DNA of 7,941 nucleotides from Methylobacterium sp. GTDB lineage: Bacteria; Pseudomonadota; Alphaproteobacteria; Rhizobiales; Beijerinckiaceae. Both the position numbers and the translations under genes were made by a program. The first letter of the stretch is position 1; each line of letters opens with the position of its first letter. Below, one piece after another: positions 1 to 6,079 of the stretch. The stretch spans positions 1 to 7,941 of the forward strand of contig JADCCH010000165.1 of NCBI GenBank assembly GCA_020252865.1. The letters are read 5' to 3'. Under the pieces are notes generated by a model. It was not told the origin of the DNA, searched no databases, and was given only the letters and a program-made list of their open reading frames with translations.

Positions 1-536
1 GCGAAGAACACCACCAGCACCACCAGCAGCAGGCCGAGCCGCCAGTTGATGAAGAGCGTCAGCGGCAACAGCACCAGCAGCGCCACCAAAGCCGCGCAAT
101 GATCGCGCAGGAAGCCGAGCCAAAGCCAGAACATGCCGTTCGCGCCATCCAGCATCACCTTCAGCGTACGGCCCGAATGGGTGGAGGTGTGGTAGGAGAG
201 GGGCAGCGTCAGCACATGTTCGAAATAATCCGCCATCATCTGGAGGCGCTGGCGATGCGAGAGCCGGTCGGCATGCATCGCGATCAGCACGCCCGCCCCG
301 ATGGTGAAGAGCCCGAAGACGAGCCAGGCGCCGATGAGCGGAAAGAGTTGTTCCACCTTCGGCTTCCCGCCCGTGCCTTGCGCGGCGGTGAGCACGTTGA
401 TGATCTGCCCGAAAAGCCAGGGCTCCACGAACTGCGCCACGGCCAGCAGGAGATTCGCGAGCACCAGAAGCAACGCCAGACGCATCTCCGGCCCCAGTTG
501 GAGCAGCACCCGGATATAGAGCTTCGCCAGCGCCAT
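1..536 (-). CDS. ndvA: Glucan ABC exporter (NdvA/ChvA-like), N-terminal part, cut by window edge
   Basis: This is the N-terminal 178 codons of a fused permease-ATPase exporter, of the kind that moves cyclic beta-1,2-glucan across the inner membrane in rhizobia, Agrobacterium and Brucella. The protein opens MALAKLYIRVLLQLG. It has hydrophobic segments near residues 19-40, 66-87 and 147-178, the start of a type 1 ABC exporter membrane domain. The EPWLFGQII stretch (38-46), ADRLSHRQRL (89-98) and the following cytoplasmic helix through WLWLGFLRDH (137-146) resemble my memory of NdvA/ChvA proteins. The ATG at 536-534 is preferred because a purine-rich GATGAGG lies just upstream and the first residues align with family starts. 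A nearby upstream ATG at 547 is in another frame. The ATPase domain lies outside the window. The gene diverges from motA. The alternative is a related lipid or peptide exporter; substrate assignment is inference. Confidence 0.75.
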   Translation of the reverse strand, partial: MALAKLYIRVLLQLGPEMRLALLLVLANLLLAVAQFVEPWLFGQIINVLTAAQGTGGKPKVEQLFPLIGAWLVFGLFTIGAGVLIAMHADRLSHRQRLQMMADYFEHVLTLPLSYHTSTHSGRTLKVMLDGANGMFWLWLGFLRDHCAALVALLVLLPLTLFINWRLGLLLVVLVVFF

Positions 537-621
537 GCGCGCCTCATCTTTCAAGAATGCCGGTTTGTCGCGCCCGGCTTATCGCCAAGGGCCGATGAAC
601 GCCACGTGAGCAGGAAAATGT

Positions 622-643
622 TTAACGCTTAACCGTTCTTTTA
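622..643 (+). promoter_or_regulatory. Possible CtrA-type box upstream of motA
   Basis: TTAA tetramers at 622-625 and 629-632 lie in the 191-bp divergent gap between the glucan exporter gene and motA. The second is followed by seven bases and then TTTA (640-643). This matches seven of eight positions of the TTAA-N7-TTAA site bound by the alphaproteobacterial response regulator CtrA, which controls motility genes in many of these bacteria. The site is about 85 bases upstream of the motA ATG. I see no convincing -35/-10 pair elsewhere in the gap. TTAA is a simple motif, so chance occurrence is possible. Confidence 0.35.
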
Positions 644-727
644 GCTCGTTCGACCTAGTCTTGTGCTCGACCAGGATGCCACCCGCGAGGCCGGGCGGGC
701 ACGGATTCGCGTGACGAGGACAGCGAG

Positions 728-1504
728 ATGGATATTGCAACCGCAATCGGGCTGTTCATGGGATGCATGACCGTCACCGTGCTCGTGTTGATGGATGGCA
801 GTTTCGGAATCTACCTCGACAAGCACGCCTTCATCGTCATCTTCGGCGGTGCCATCTCGGCCACGCTGATCCGCTACCCCATGTCGATGATGCTGCACGG
901 CCTGCCGATGGGTCTGCGCTTCGCTTTCCAGATGCGCAAGCTCGATCCGCGCGGGCTGATCGAGGAAATCACCAAGATCGCCGAGATCATGCGCAAATCC
1001 GGCCCGATGGCGCTTGAAACCTATCAGGTCGATGATCCGTTCCTCGCCCAGGGCATCCGCTACGTGGTCGATGGTTACGACGCGGATTTCATCAAATCCA
1101 CGATGGAACAGGATCGCGACACCTTCCTGATGCATCTCGACGAAGGCCAGAAGATCTACCGCGCCATCGGCGACTGCGCCCCGGCCTGGGGCATGATCGG
1201 CACCCTTCTCGGCATGGTGAACATGTTCGCGAACATGGAGGATCCCTCCAAGCTCGGCCCCTTCATGGCCGTCGCGCTGCTGGCAACGCTCTACGGAGCG
1301 GTGGTGGCGAACCTCTTCTGCCTGCCCATCGCCGACAAGCTGCACGTGAAGCTCGAGGAGGAGGATGTCTCGCGCAGCCTCATCATTGATGGCGTCTTGC
1401 AGATTCGTCAGGCCAAGAGCCCGTCGATCATCCGCGAAATGCTGATTTCCTATCTGCCCGACCATCACAAGGTGCAGTTCCTCGAAGCGGAAGCAGCGGC
1501 CTGA
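728..1504 (+). CDS. motA: Flagellar motor stator protein MotA (PomA-like)
   Basis: The 258-residue inner-membrane subunit of the stator, which with MotB conducts ions and pushes on the rotor. Four membrane segments are visible: about 3-23, 33-50, 151-169 and 179-202, with a large cytoplasmic loop between the second and third. The most diagnostic part is residues 151-204: APAWGMIGTLLGMVNMF, then a short charged loop, then MAVALLATLYGAVVAN and LPIADKL. It contains the two family prolines (P152 and P200, equivalent to E. coli P173 and P222) and a PomA-like arrangement. The C-terminus has the usual SPSIIREMLISYLP motif. The start is set by GAGGA at 716-720, seven bases before the ATG. motB follows after 27 bases, as one operon. 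PomA-like sequence alone does not decide between proton and sodium coupling. Confidence 0.95.
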   Translation: MDIATAIGLFMGCMTVTVLVLMDGSFGIYLDKHAFIVIFGGAISATLIRYPMSMMLHGLPMGLRFAFQMRKLDPRGLIEEITKIAEIMRKSGPMALETYQVDDPFLAQGIRYVVDGYDADFIKSTMEQDRDTFLMHLDEGQKIYRAIGDCAPAWGMIGTLLGMVNMFANMEDPSKLGPFMAVALLATLYGAVVANLFCLPIADKLHVKLEEEDVSRSLIIDGVLQIRQAKSPSIIREMLISYLPDHHKVQFLEAEAAA

Positions 1505-1531
1505 CGCATCAGTCGAGTTGAGGAGGCGTTC

Positions 1532-2362
1532 ATGGCGCGCAAACGAGGTGGAGGCGGGCATGCCGGCGGCGGTCACGGCTGGTTCGTGACCTTCGCGGAT
1601 CTGATGGCGTTGATGATGAGCTTCTTCGTGATGCTCGTTGCCTTCTCCTCGCCCAACCAGAAGAAGATGCAGGTGGTGGCGGGCTCCATGCGCGAGGCGT
1701 TCGGCGTGCAGGCGTATTCCCGCCAGAACGCGGTGATCGAGGCCGATGGCGTGCCGACCCGCTCGGCGCTGAAGAACGTCACCAAGACCACCCCGGATTA
1801 TGCCTCCGACCAGACGACCCCGCTGACGCATATCCAGCGCGACACGATGGGCAGCGGCACCTTCTATTCGGATCGCGGATTCACCACTGCGGCCGCCTCG
1901 CTGCGCCAGGCCTTGCAGGAGCTGCCGGAACTGACCGAAGTTTCGCGCAACGTCATCGTCGAGGAGACGAAAGAGGGCCTCCATATCCAGATCACCGATC
2001 AGGAAGGGCGCTCGATGTTCGCGGAAGGGTCGGCCTGGCCCTATGAGCGCATGCGCAAGACCATTGCCGGTATTGCTCCCACCCTGCGCCGCATACCGAA
2101 CCGCCTGCGCATCACCGGCCATACCAGCGCCGGCCGGGGCGAGGGCCGCGATCGCGGCGAATTCTGGCGCCTCTCCAGCGAGCGCGCGCTGGGCGTTCGC
2201 GACCTGCTCTCGCACAATGGCATGCCCGATGAGCGCTTCGAATCGGTCATCGGCAAGGCCGATACCGAGCCGCTCTTCCCGGACGATCCCTATATCGCGC
2301 CGAACCGTCGCATCTCGATTCTCGTCATGCGCGAGGCCCCGCCGCTGCTGCCGGGGCGCTGA
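1532..2362 (+). CDS. motB: Flagellar motor stator protein MotB
   Basis: The 276-residue partner of MotA, which anchors the stator to peptidoglycan and carries the ion-binding aspartate. A short Gly/His/Arg-rich cytoplasmic N-terminus is followed by one membrane helix (about 18-38). Its TFADLMALMMSFFVML sequence contains D23, equivalent to the essential D32 of E. coli MotB. A periplasmic linker follows, then an OmpA-like peptidoglycan-binding domain (about 148-266) with ITGHTSA, WRLSSERALGVR and PNRRISI motifs. A perfect AGGAGG at 1521-1526 with five-base spacing fixes the start. The gene ends with TGA at 2360-2362, immediately against the stop of the convergent channel gene, leaving no intergenic space. 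Length and key residues look intact. Confidence 0.95.
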   Translation: MARKRGGGGHAGGGHGWFVTFADLMALMMSFFVMLVAFSSPNQKKMQVVAGSMREAFGVQAYSRQNAVIEADGVPTRSALKNVTKTTPDYASDQTTPLTHIQRDTMGSGTFYSDRGFTTAAASLRQALQELPELTEVSRNVIVEETKEGLHIQITDQEGRSMFAEGSAWPYERMRKTIAGIAPTLRRIPNRLRITGHTSAGRGEGRDRGEFWRLSSERALGVRDLLSHNGMPDERFESVIGKADTEPLFPDDPYIAPNRRISILVMREAPPLLPGR

Positions 2363-4807
2363 TCAGCCATCTCGCTCCTCATCGTGACGAGGCAGGCCGC
2401 GCGGATCGACCATGGGCGGGAGGTTCATGATCTCCAGCTTGCGGGTGGGTGCGGAGAGCAGCACGCCGGCCTGCTGCAGGCGGCGATAGATGTCGAAAAG
2501 AAGGTCTGACCGGGTCGTGGCCATCGAATCGACATCCGTGAAGCACCGCAACTCGAAATCGAGCCCATTCTCGCCGAGATTCTTGAAGATCACCATCGGC
2601 TTCGGCTCGCTCATCACCTCGATATGCGCAAGCGCCGCATCCATCAGGAGCTTCTGAACCTGTGCCGGGTCGGCGCTGTGGTCGACGCCCACCGGTATCA
2701 TGATCCGGGCCGTGCGGTCGGAATGCACCCAGTTCTTCACCCGGCCGGAGATGAATTCCGAGTTGGGGATGATAACGCTCGCGCGGTCGAAGGTGAGGAT
2801 CTCGGTCGAGCGCACATTGATGCGCTTCACCGTCCCCTGTTCGTCACCGACCACGATCCAGTCGCCCACGCGAATCGGCCTCTCCCAGAGCAGGATGAGA
2901 CCGGAAATGAAATTCTCCACGATGGATTTGAGCCCGAAACCGATACCCACCGAGAGCGCGCCGGCCACGATGGTGATCTTGTCGAGGGAAAGCCCGAGCT
3001 GGGACAGTGCAACCATCGCGGCGATGACGATGCCGATATAGCCGAGAATGGTGCGGATGGAATTCTGCAGGCCAGGGTCCAGCGTGGTGCGCGGCAGGTA
3101 ATGGGTATCAAGCCAGTTCTGCACCGCCCGCGTCGCGCCATATCCGAGGGTGAACAGCAGGATCGCGACCGCAATGGTTGAAAGCGAGATCGTGACGCCC
3201 CCGACCTGGAAGCCAAAGAAGGCGGCGCGGATGTTGTAGAGGAAGGATTGCGAATCCACGCCCCATGGAGCCAGCAGCAGCATGGCGAAGGCGATGAACA
3301 GCATGAGGCGCAGCAGGCCGGAACCCAGAACGCTCGCCTGATCAAGCGAAGAAGCTGCCATGCCCGTCGCCTCGCGAACGCGGCGGCCGAGGAAGCCATT
3401 GGCCGAAAGGCCGGTGCTGATGACCTCCTCGATGATCGTGAGCAGGAGCACCAGCGCCAGGGTGAGCGTGATGATCCAGGTGAGCTGCGTCACCAGGAAG
3501 GTGGCGAGCGGCACGAAACCGAGCAAGGCTGCGCCGAGAACGATCAACGCCACGGTCCAGCCGAAAATGCGCAGGGGCAGCACGGGTTGGTTCTGCTCGG
3601 CCGGGCGGTCACGCTCGGCCTGTGCATCGGCGCGCTGCCCGAAAGCCCGGCGCAGGCCGCTCATCATCGTGAGACCGACCATGATGGCGAAGACGCCGCG
3701 CATCGCGACGGTGAGCGGGAAAGACGCGACAATCGCCGCCAGAACGGCATCCACCACCCGCCCGATGACAACGATAACCGCGATGTTCAGGATGGTGCCG
3801 GCGAAGACGGTGGCCTGCTCATCCGAAAGTTCCACCATGCGCCAGCTGGGCCGGCCCGGCGCCAGCACCGCATGGGCGAGCCCACGCAGGAAGATGATGA
3901 AGATCAGCCCGTAGATCATGGCATCCGCAACCTGGGAGGCTCGCCCGGGCAGAAGCTCGAAGCGGTCCAGCAGCAGATCGAGCAGGAGCAGCGCGCCGCC
4001 AGGAACGATCGTGGCCAGAGCCACGCGCCGCAATGCACGGAGAATCTTCTGGATCGGCTCCGGCCGGTCGCCACCGAAAAGCGCAACCCGAAGGAAGGAG
4101 CCGGTTTCCACCCAACCTTTCGCGCGCGGAAGGAGGATCACCATCCCGCCCGCCATCATCGCCAGCACGAAGGCCTCGTACCATTCGAGATTGGCAAAGA
4201 TGGCCGAGGCCCATTGCTGGCCCAGGAAATGCAGCGCCGCCGCATCTGCGGGGAGGGCCCTGGCGACATCCAGCCACAGCCAGGGGCTCGCCACCGCCGC
4301 ATGCTGGGCCAGGATCTCGCGGGTAAAGTTCTGTCGGCGGCGATCCGCAATGGTCTGCGCGGTCTGTTCGATGCGGAGCGCGAGCGCACGCGCGCTGCGG
4401 AGTGTTTCGTCGGCCTCCTTCCAGAGCCGGCTCTGTTCGGCACGGTCACGCGCCACTTCCGGGCTTTCGGTCTGCCCCTTGGCGGCATCCGGCGCCGGCC
4501 CGAGCTGATCGAGCCGTGCCTTGATTTCATCCGCGGCCGGCTGCTCCTTCGCGATCACGCCGTCGACGCTTTGCGCCAGCGGCACGAGCCTCTGCCGGAG
4601 ATCCGCGAGGCGACGATCATCCAGCGAATCCCGCTGGAAGGCCGCCTCCACCTGTTGAAGCTCCAGGCGCGTGGTTTCCAGCACGCTGCGCGAGCCGACC
4701 GGCGCCGCGCTTTGCGCCAGCCCGATGCCGGAAAGGCAAAGCCCGAAAAGCCCCATGACAAGCCAGGCCCGCAAGCCAGCCTTGCTACCCGGCATCAACG
4801 TTTCCAT
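2363..4807 (-). CDS. Large MscS-family mechanosensitive channel with DUF3772-like N-terminus
   Basis: An 814-residue inner-membrane channel of the large MscS class, expected to release solutes when membrane tension rises. After a signal-peptide-like N-terminus (about 11-31, ending GLAQSAAP) there is a charged helical periplasmic region (about 40-205) consistent with DUF3772. Many hydrophobic segments follow between about 208 and 610. The MscS core is clear: pore helix GALSVGIGFGLKSIVENF (616-633), then LLWERPIRVGDWIVVGD (639-655), a beta domain with VIIPNSEF (678-685), and a C-terminal domain to about 793. The TTG at 4831 and ATGs at 4813 and 4795 are other possible starts in frame. I chose the ATG at 4807 because AGGA (4816-4813) sits five bases upstream. 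MscK/KefA-like proteins are longer, so I give no symbol. A glutamine-rich or ion-binding extension is not seen. Confidence 0.9.
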   Translation of the reverse strand: METLMPGSKAGLRAWLVMGLFGLCLSGIGLAQSAAPVGSRSVLETTRLELQQVEAAFQRDSLDDRRLADLRQRLVPLAQSVDGVIAKEQPAADEIKARLDQLGPAPDAAKGQTESPEVARDRAEQSRLWKEADETLRSARALALRIEQTAQTIADRRRQNFTREILAQHAAVASPWLWLDVARALPADAAALHFLGQQWASAIFANLEWYEAFVLAMMAGGMVILLPRAKGWVETGSFLRVALFGGDRPEPIQKILRALRRVALATIVPGGALLLLDLLLDRFELLPGRASQVADAMIYGLIFIIFLRGLAHAVLAPGRPSWRMVELSDEQATVFAGTILNIAVIVVIGRVVDAVLAAIVASFPLTVAMRGVFAIMVGLTMMSGLRRAFGQRADAQAERDRPAEQNQPVLPLRIFGWTVALIVLGAALLGFVPLATFLVTQLTWIITLTLALVLLLTIIEEVISTGLSANGFLGRRVREATGMAASSLDQASVLGSGLLRLMLFIAFAMLLLAPWGVDSQSFLYNIRAAFFGFQVGGVTISLSTIAVAILLFTLGYGATRAVQNWLDTHYLPRTTLDPGLQNSIRTILGYIGIVIAAMVALSQLGLSLDKITIVAGALSVGIGFGLKSIVENFISGLILLWERPIRVGDWIVVGDEQGTVKRINVRSTEILTFDRASVIIPNSEFISGRVKNWVHSDRTARIMIPVGVDHSADPAQVQKLLMDAALAHIEVMSEPKPMVIFKNLGENGLDFELRCFTDVDSMATTRSDLLFDIYRRLQQAGVLLSAPTRKLEIMNLPPMVDPRGLPRHDEERDG

Positions 4808-4812
4808 GCGCA

Positions 4813-4816
4813 TCCT
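4813..4816 (-). promoter_or_regulatory. Shine-Dalgarno site deciding the channel gene start
   Basis: AGGA read on the minus strand lies five bases before the ATG at 4807-4805. The alternative ATG at 4813 overlaps this motif and has only GC-rich GGGGCGG upstream. This favours the start at 4807, moderately. Confidence 0.5.
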
Positions 4817-4875
4817 GATCCGCCCCGGCAAAAAAAGCTCGAATCAGCTGCGAGAATGGCAGAAGGCCGGCGAGC

Positions 4876-4890
4876 TGTCCGCTACGGACA
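4876..4890. repeat. 15-bp perfect inverted repeat upstream of the channel gene
   Basis: TGTCCG-CTA-CGGACA has six-base perfect arms around a three-base centre. It lies about 70-83 bases upstream of the channel start at 4807 and downstream of the terminator of the neighbouring peptide gene. It is therefore in the only space where the channel promoter can be. It could be an operator for a dimeric regulator or a short hairpin in the leader. No U-run follows it on either strand, so a terminator is unlikely. Confidence 0.4.
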
Positions 4891-4933
4891 ACCCACCCGC
4901 CTGCACTTGCCGGGGAGAACCGGGCGCCGGGCG

Positions 4934-4957
4934 AAAAAAGCGCGCCCGAAGGCGCGC
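4934..4957 (-). terminator. Strong intrinsic terminator of the Cys/Gly-rich peptide gene
   Basis: On the minus strand the sequence reads GCGCGCC-TTCG-GGCGCGC followed by six T. This is a perfect seven-base-pair GC stem with a UUCG tetraloop and a U-tract, the classic form of a Rho-independent terminator. It starts 26 bases after the stop codon of the minus-strand peptide gene. Its orientation shows that a minus-strand transcript ends here, which is direct support for that gene being expressed separately from the downstream channel gene. Confidence 0.9.
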
Positions 4958-4963
4958 CCCGCA

Positions 4964-4979
4964 CCGGCAGCCATGCCGG
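4964..4979. repeat. Second hairpin between peptide stop and terminator
   Basis: CCGGCA-GCCA-TGCCGG has six-base perfect arms and a four-base loop. It lies between the stop codon of the peptide gene and its terminator. It would fold in the 3' end of that mRNA and may protect it from exonucleases; that role is inference. Confidence 0.6.
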
Positions 4980-4982
4980 CGC

Positions 4983-5237
4983 TCAGGGCTCCCCGCCCGA
5001 CAGCCCGCCGCCATTGCTCCCGCTACCGCCACCACCATCGCCGATACCTTCGCAACCGCATCCACAGGTTGCGCCGCTGCCGCAGCCACAGCCGGTCGTG
5101 CCACAACTTGCGCCACCGCAGCCGCAGCCGCATTCCGCCGCGTTCATGGCCGCGATCGCTTCCGTCATGCGGCCCATCACGGCTTGAACGGCAGCATTCT
5201 CCATCCGGATCGAAACCCGGGTTACCGCAATCGTCAT
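4983..5237 (-). CDS. Small Gly/Cys-rich peptide, possible RiPP precursor or metal-binding peptide
   Basis: An 84-residue protein I do not recognise as a named family. Residues 1-34 form a leader-like, amphipathic, Cys-free segment rich in Ala and Met (VQAVMGRMTEAIAAMNAAE). Residues 36-62 hold nine cysteines (36, 38, 40, 45, 50, 52, 58, 60, 62), mostly as C-G-C-G-C triplets separated by Gly, Ala, Ser and Thr. Residues 64-84 are a Gly/Ser/Asn tail. There is no signal peptide or membrane segment. It is supported as a real gene by AGGGG (5250-5246) eight bases before the ATG, by an AT-rich promoter region upstream, and by a strong intrinsic terminator 26 bases after the stop. Gly/Cys/Ser-rich cores recall azole-modified peptides such as microcin B17, but no YcaO or dehydrogenase gene is in the window. 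CxC repeats also fit metal binding. Function is unknown. Confidence 0.8.
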   Translation of the reverse strand: MTIAVTRVSIRMENAAVQAVMGRMTEAIAAMNAAECGCGCGGASCGTTGCGCGSGATCGCGCEGIGDGGGGSGSNGGGLSGGEP

Positions 5238-5250
5238 CGTCCCTACCCCT

Positions 5251-5337
5251 ATTTTGTTGCAGTAAAGGCACTTTGACGTTTAAAATGGTTAACAGGTCAA
5301 GAGAAAAAATTAAAATATCACCTCTTGACAACAAAAT
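5251..5337. promoter_or_regulatory. AT-rich divergent control region with two pairs of inverted repeats
   Basis: This lies between the peptide gene (minus) and the GRDP-like gene (plus). An outer perfect nine-base repeat pairs ATTTTGTTG (5251-5259) with CAACAAAAT (5329-5337). An inner perfect eight-base repeat pairs GTCAAGAG (5296-5303) with CTCTTGAC (5322-5329). The inner arms place TTGAC-type -35 hexamers facing outward: TTGACA at 5325-5330 on plus and TTGACC at 5300-5295 on minus. Suitable -10 boxes are weak on both sides: AAAACT at 5349-5354 for plus, and nothing clear for minus. The symmetry suggests a regulator binding site, or back-to-back promoters under shared control. The rest of the gap to 5439 is AT-rich and holds no gene I can support. 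Confidence 0.5.
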
Positions 5338-5439
5338 CGGATTTGTGAAAAACTAAATAGAAAGTATGAAAGGCTCAAATCGAAGCTTTCTTGTCGTAAA
5401 AGACAGGACAGGTACAGATTATTTTGGAGAATTTGTCCG

Positions 5440-6069
5440 ATGGTCGGGTTCACGGAACAGTCAAATCAATCACTTTTGTTTGTGAAATTTTTTTCACCAA
5501 ACCTCTATACGTATTTCCGTGTCAAGCGACCCGAGATCGACGCCAACGAAATGCGCATCCGGCTCACCGAACTTCTGAAATTTCTGATCCTGTCGCATGA
5601 GTTTCCGGGAAATATTCTTTTCGGCGAAGATCTGGATGATCTTTGGCATCTCTGGATCATGCAGACGCGCGAATATGAAAAACTGTGCCGCTCCTTGCCA
5701 GGTGGCCGGTTTATTCATCATGACTCCAGGGATCAGCCCTCTGATAAAGTGTCCTGGGCCGAGGTGGAGGACCTTGTCGCCCGCATGATTGCCGACAAGG
5801 AGTCGAAGGGCGTTGCGCTGGCCGGCGCTGATCTCAGCCCGCAAAGGCTACAGGAGAATGCGGAGAGGCTCCTGTCATTCTTTGCAAGCTACGTCGAGAA
5901 CTTCGGAGAAATACAATCTGAAGTTGTTCATTGCTGGCCGCCACTCCAGCGCCTCATGCGACGCATGGACTGGAGCACCGATGAACTGAACGCGTTTCTG
6001 ACCGAGCATTCCGTTCCAAGCGCGCCGCCGCCTGGCTCCCCGCCCCTTGGCCATGCTTCCCCGGCCTGA
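5440..6069 (+). CDS. GRDP-like protein of unknown function (WH...T..Y..C...FIHH motif)
   Basis: A 209-residue, probably cytoplasmic protein without signal peptide or membrane segments. Residues 40-94 carry a pattern I associate with the glycine-rich domain-containing protein-like family (GRDP, PF07173): a helix, then DLDDLWHLWIMQTREYEKLC (64-83), then GGRFIHHD (88-95). The conserved D67, W69, H70, T76, Y79, C83, H93 and H94 could form a metal or catalytic site, but no reaction is known to me. The rest is helical, with a Pro-rich C-terminus (193-207). GGAGA at 5426-5430 is nine bases before the ATG, slightly long. The first about 80 bases are AT-rich compared with the remainder. The stop overlaps the Shine-Dalgarno of the next gene, so the two are coupled. 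The neighbouring divergent Cys/Gly-rich peptide may be its substrate or partner; that is inference. Confidence 0.8.
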   Translation: MVGFTEQSNQSLLFVKFFSPNLYTYFRVKRPEIDANEMRIRLTELLKFLILSHEFPGNILFGEDLDDLWHLWIMQTREYEKLCRSLPGGRFIHHDSRDQPSDKVSWAEVEDLVARMIADKESKGVALAGADLSPQRLQENAERLLSFFASYVENFGEIQSEVVHCWPPLQRLMRRMDWSTDELNAFLTEHSVPSAPPPGSPPLGHASPA

Positions 6070-6072
6070 GGG
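6068..6072 (+). promoter_or_regulatory. Shine-Dalgarno site deciding the permease-like gene start
   Basis: GAGGG overlaps the TGA stop (6067-6069) of the GRDP-like gene and sits seven bases before the ATG at 6080. The upstream in-frame TTG at 6047 and ATG at 6053 have no purine-rich site, being preceded by C/T-rich sequence. This points to the ATG at 6080 and to translational coupling. Confidence 0.7.
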
Positions 6073-6079
6073 CGGCACC

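Noticed and set aside
284..547. Minus-strand 87-codon open frame starting at 547
   Set aside because: It overlaps the exporter start in another frame, and is Trp/Arg/Ser-rich with no motif; the frame starting at 536 carries the membrane segments and family similarity.
99..632. Plus-strand 177-codon open frame over the left-edge gene
   Set aside because: It is antisense to the glucan exporter N-terminus, which has clear membrane segments and family motifs; no Shine-Dalgarno or motif supports it.
641..2215. Long open frame of 524 codons on the minus strand opposite motA-motB
   Set aside because: It is antisense to two clear stator genes, is rich in His/Arg/Gln/Glu as expected for a shadow frame in GC-rich DNA, and shows no recognisable motif.
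4831..4854. Weak hairpin plus T-run just upstream of the channel gene on the minus strand
   Set aside because: CTCG...CGAG gives only a four-base stem with a nine-base loop before seven T. It is too weak to call a terminator or attenuator, especially with a strong terminator about 80 bases upstream.
4844..5116. Minus-strand 90-codon frame overlapping the peptide gene
   Set aside because: It starts inside the peptide gene in another frame, runs through the intrinsic terminator and has Ala/Arg/Pro shadow composition.
4983..5237. Classifying the Cys/Gly-rich peptide as a microcin B17-type precursor
   Set aside because: The core composition is similar, but no YcaO cyclodehydratase, dehydrogenase or immunity gene is visible in the window, so the class cannot be claimed.
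3248..5356. Long open frame of 702 codons on the plus strand opposite the channel gene and the peptide gene
   Set aside because: It is a shadow of the channel gene with His/Arg/Gln-rich low-quality composition, and its end runs through the peptide gene, terminator and promoter region.
5366..5485. 39-codon plus-strand ORF overlapping the start of the GRDP-like gene
   Set aside because: It has an intact frame (MKGSNRSFLVV...) but only a weak GAAAG upstream, and it overlaps the better supported start at 5440. It could be a leader peptide, but nothing supports that. Relatives would show whether a frameshift separates it from the GRDP-like gene.
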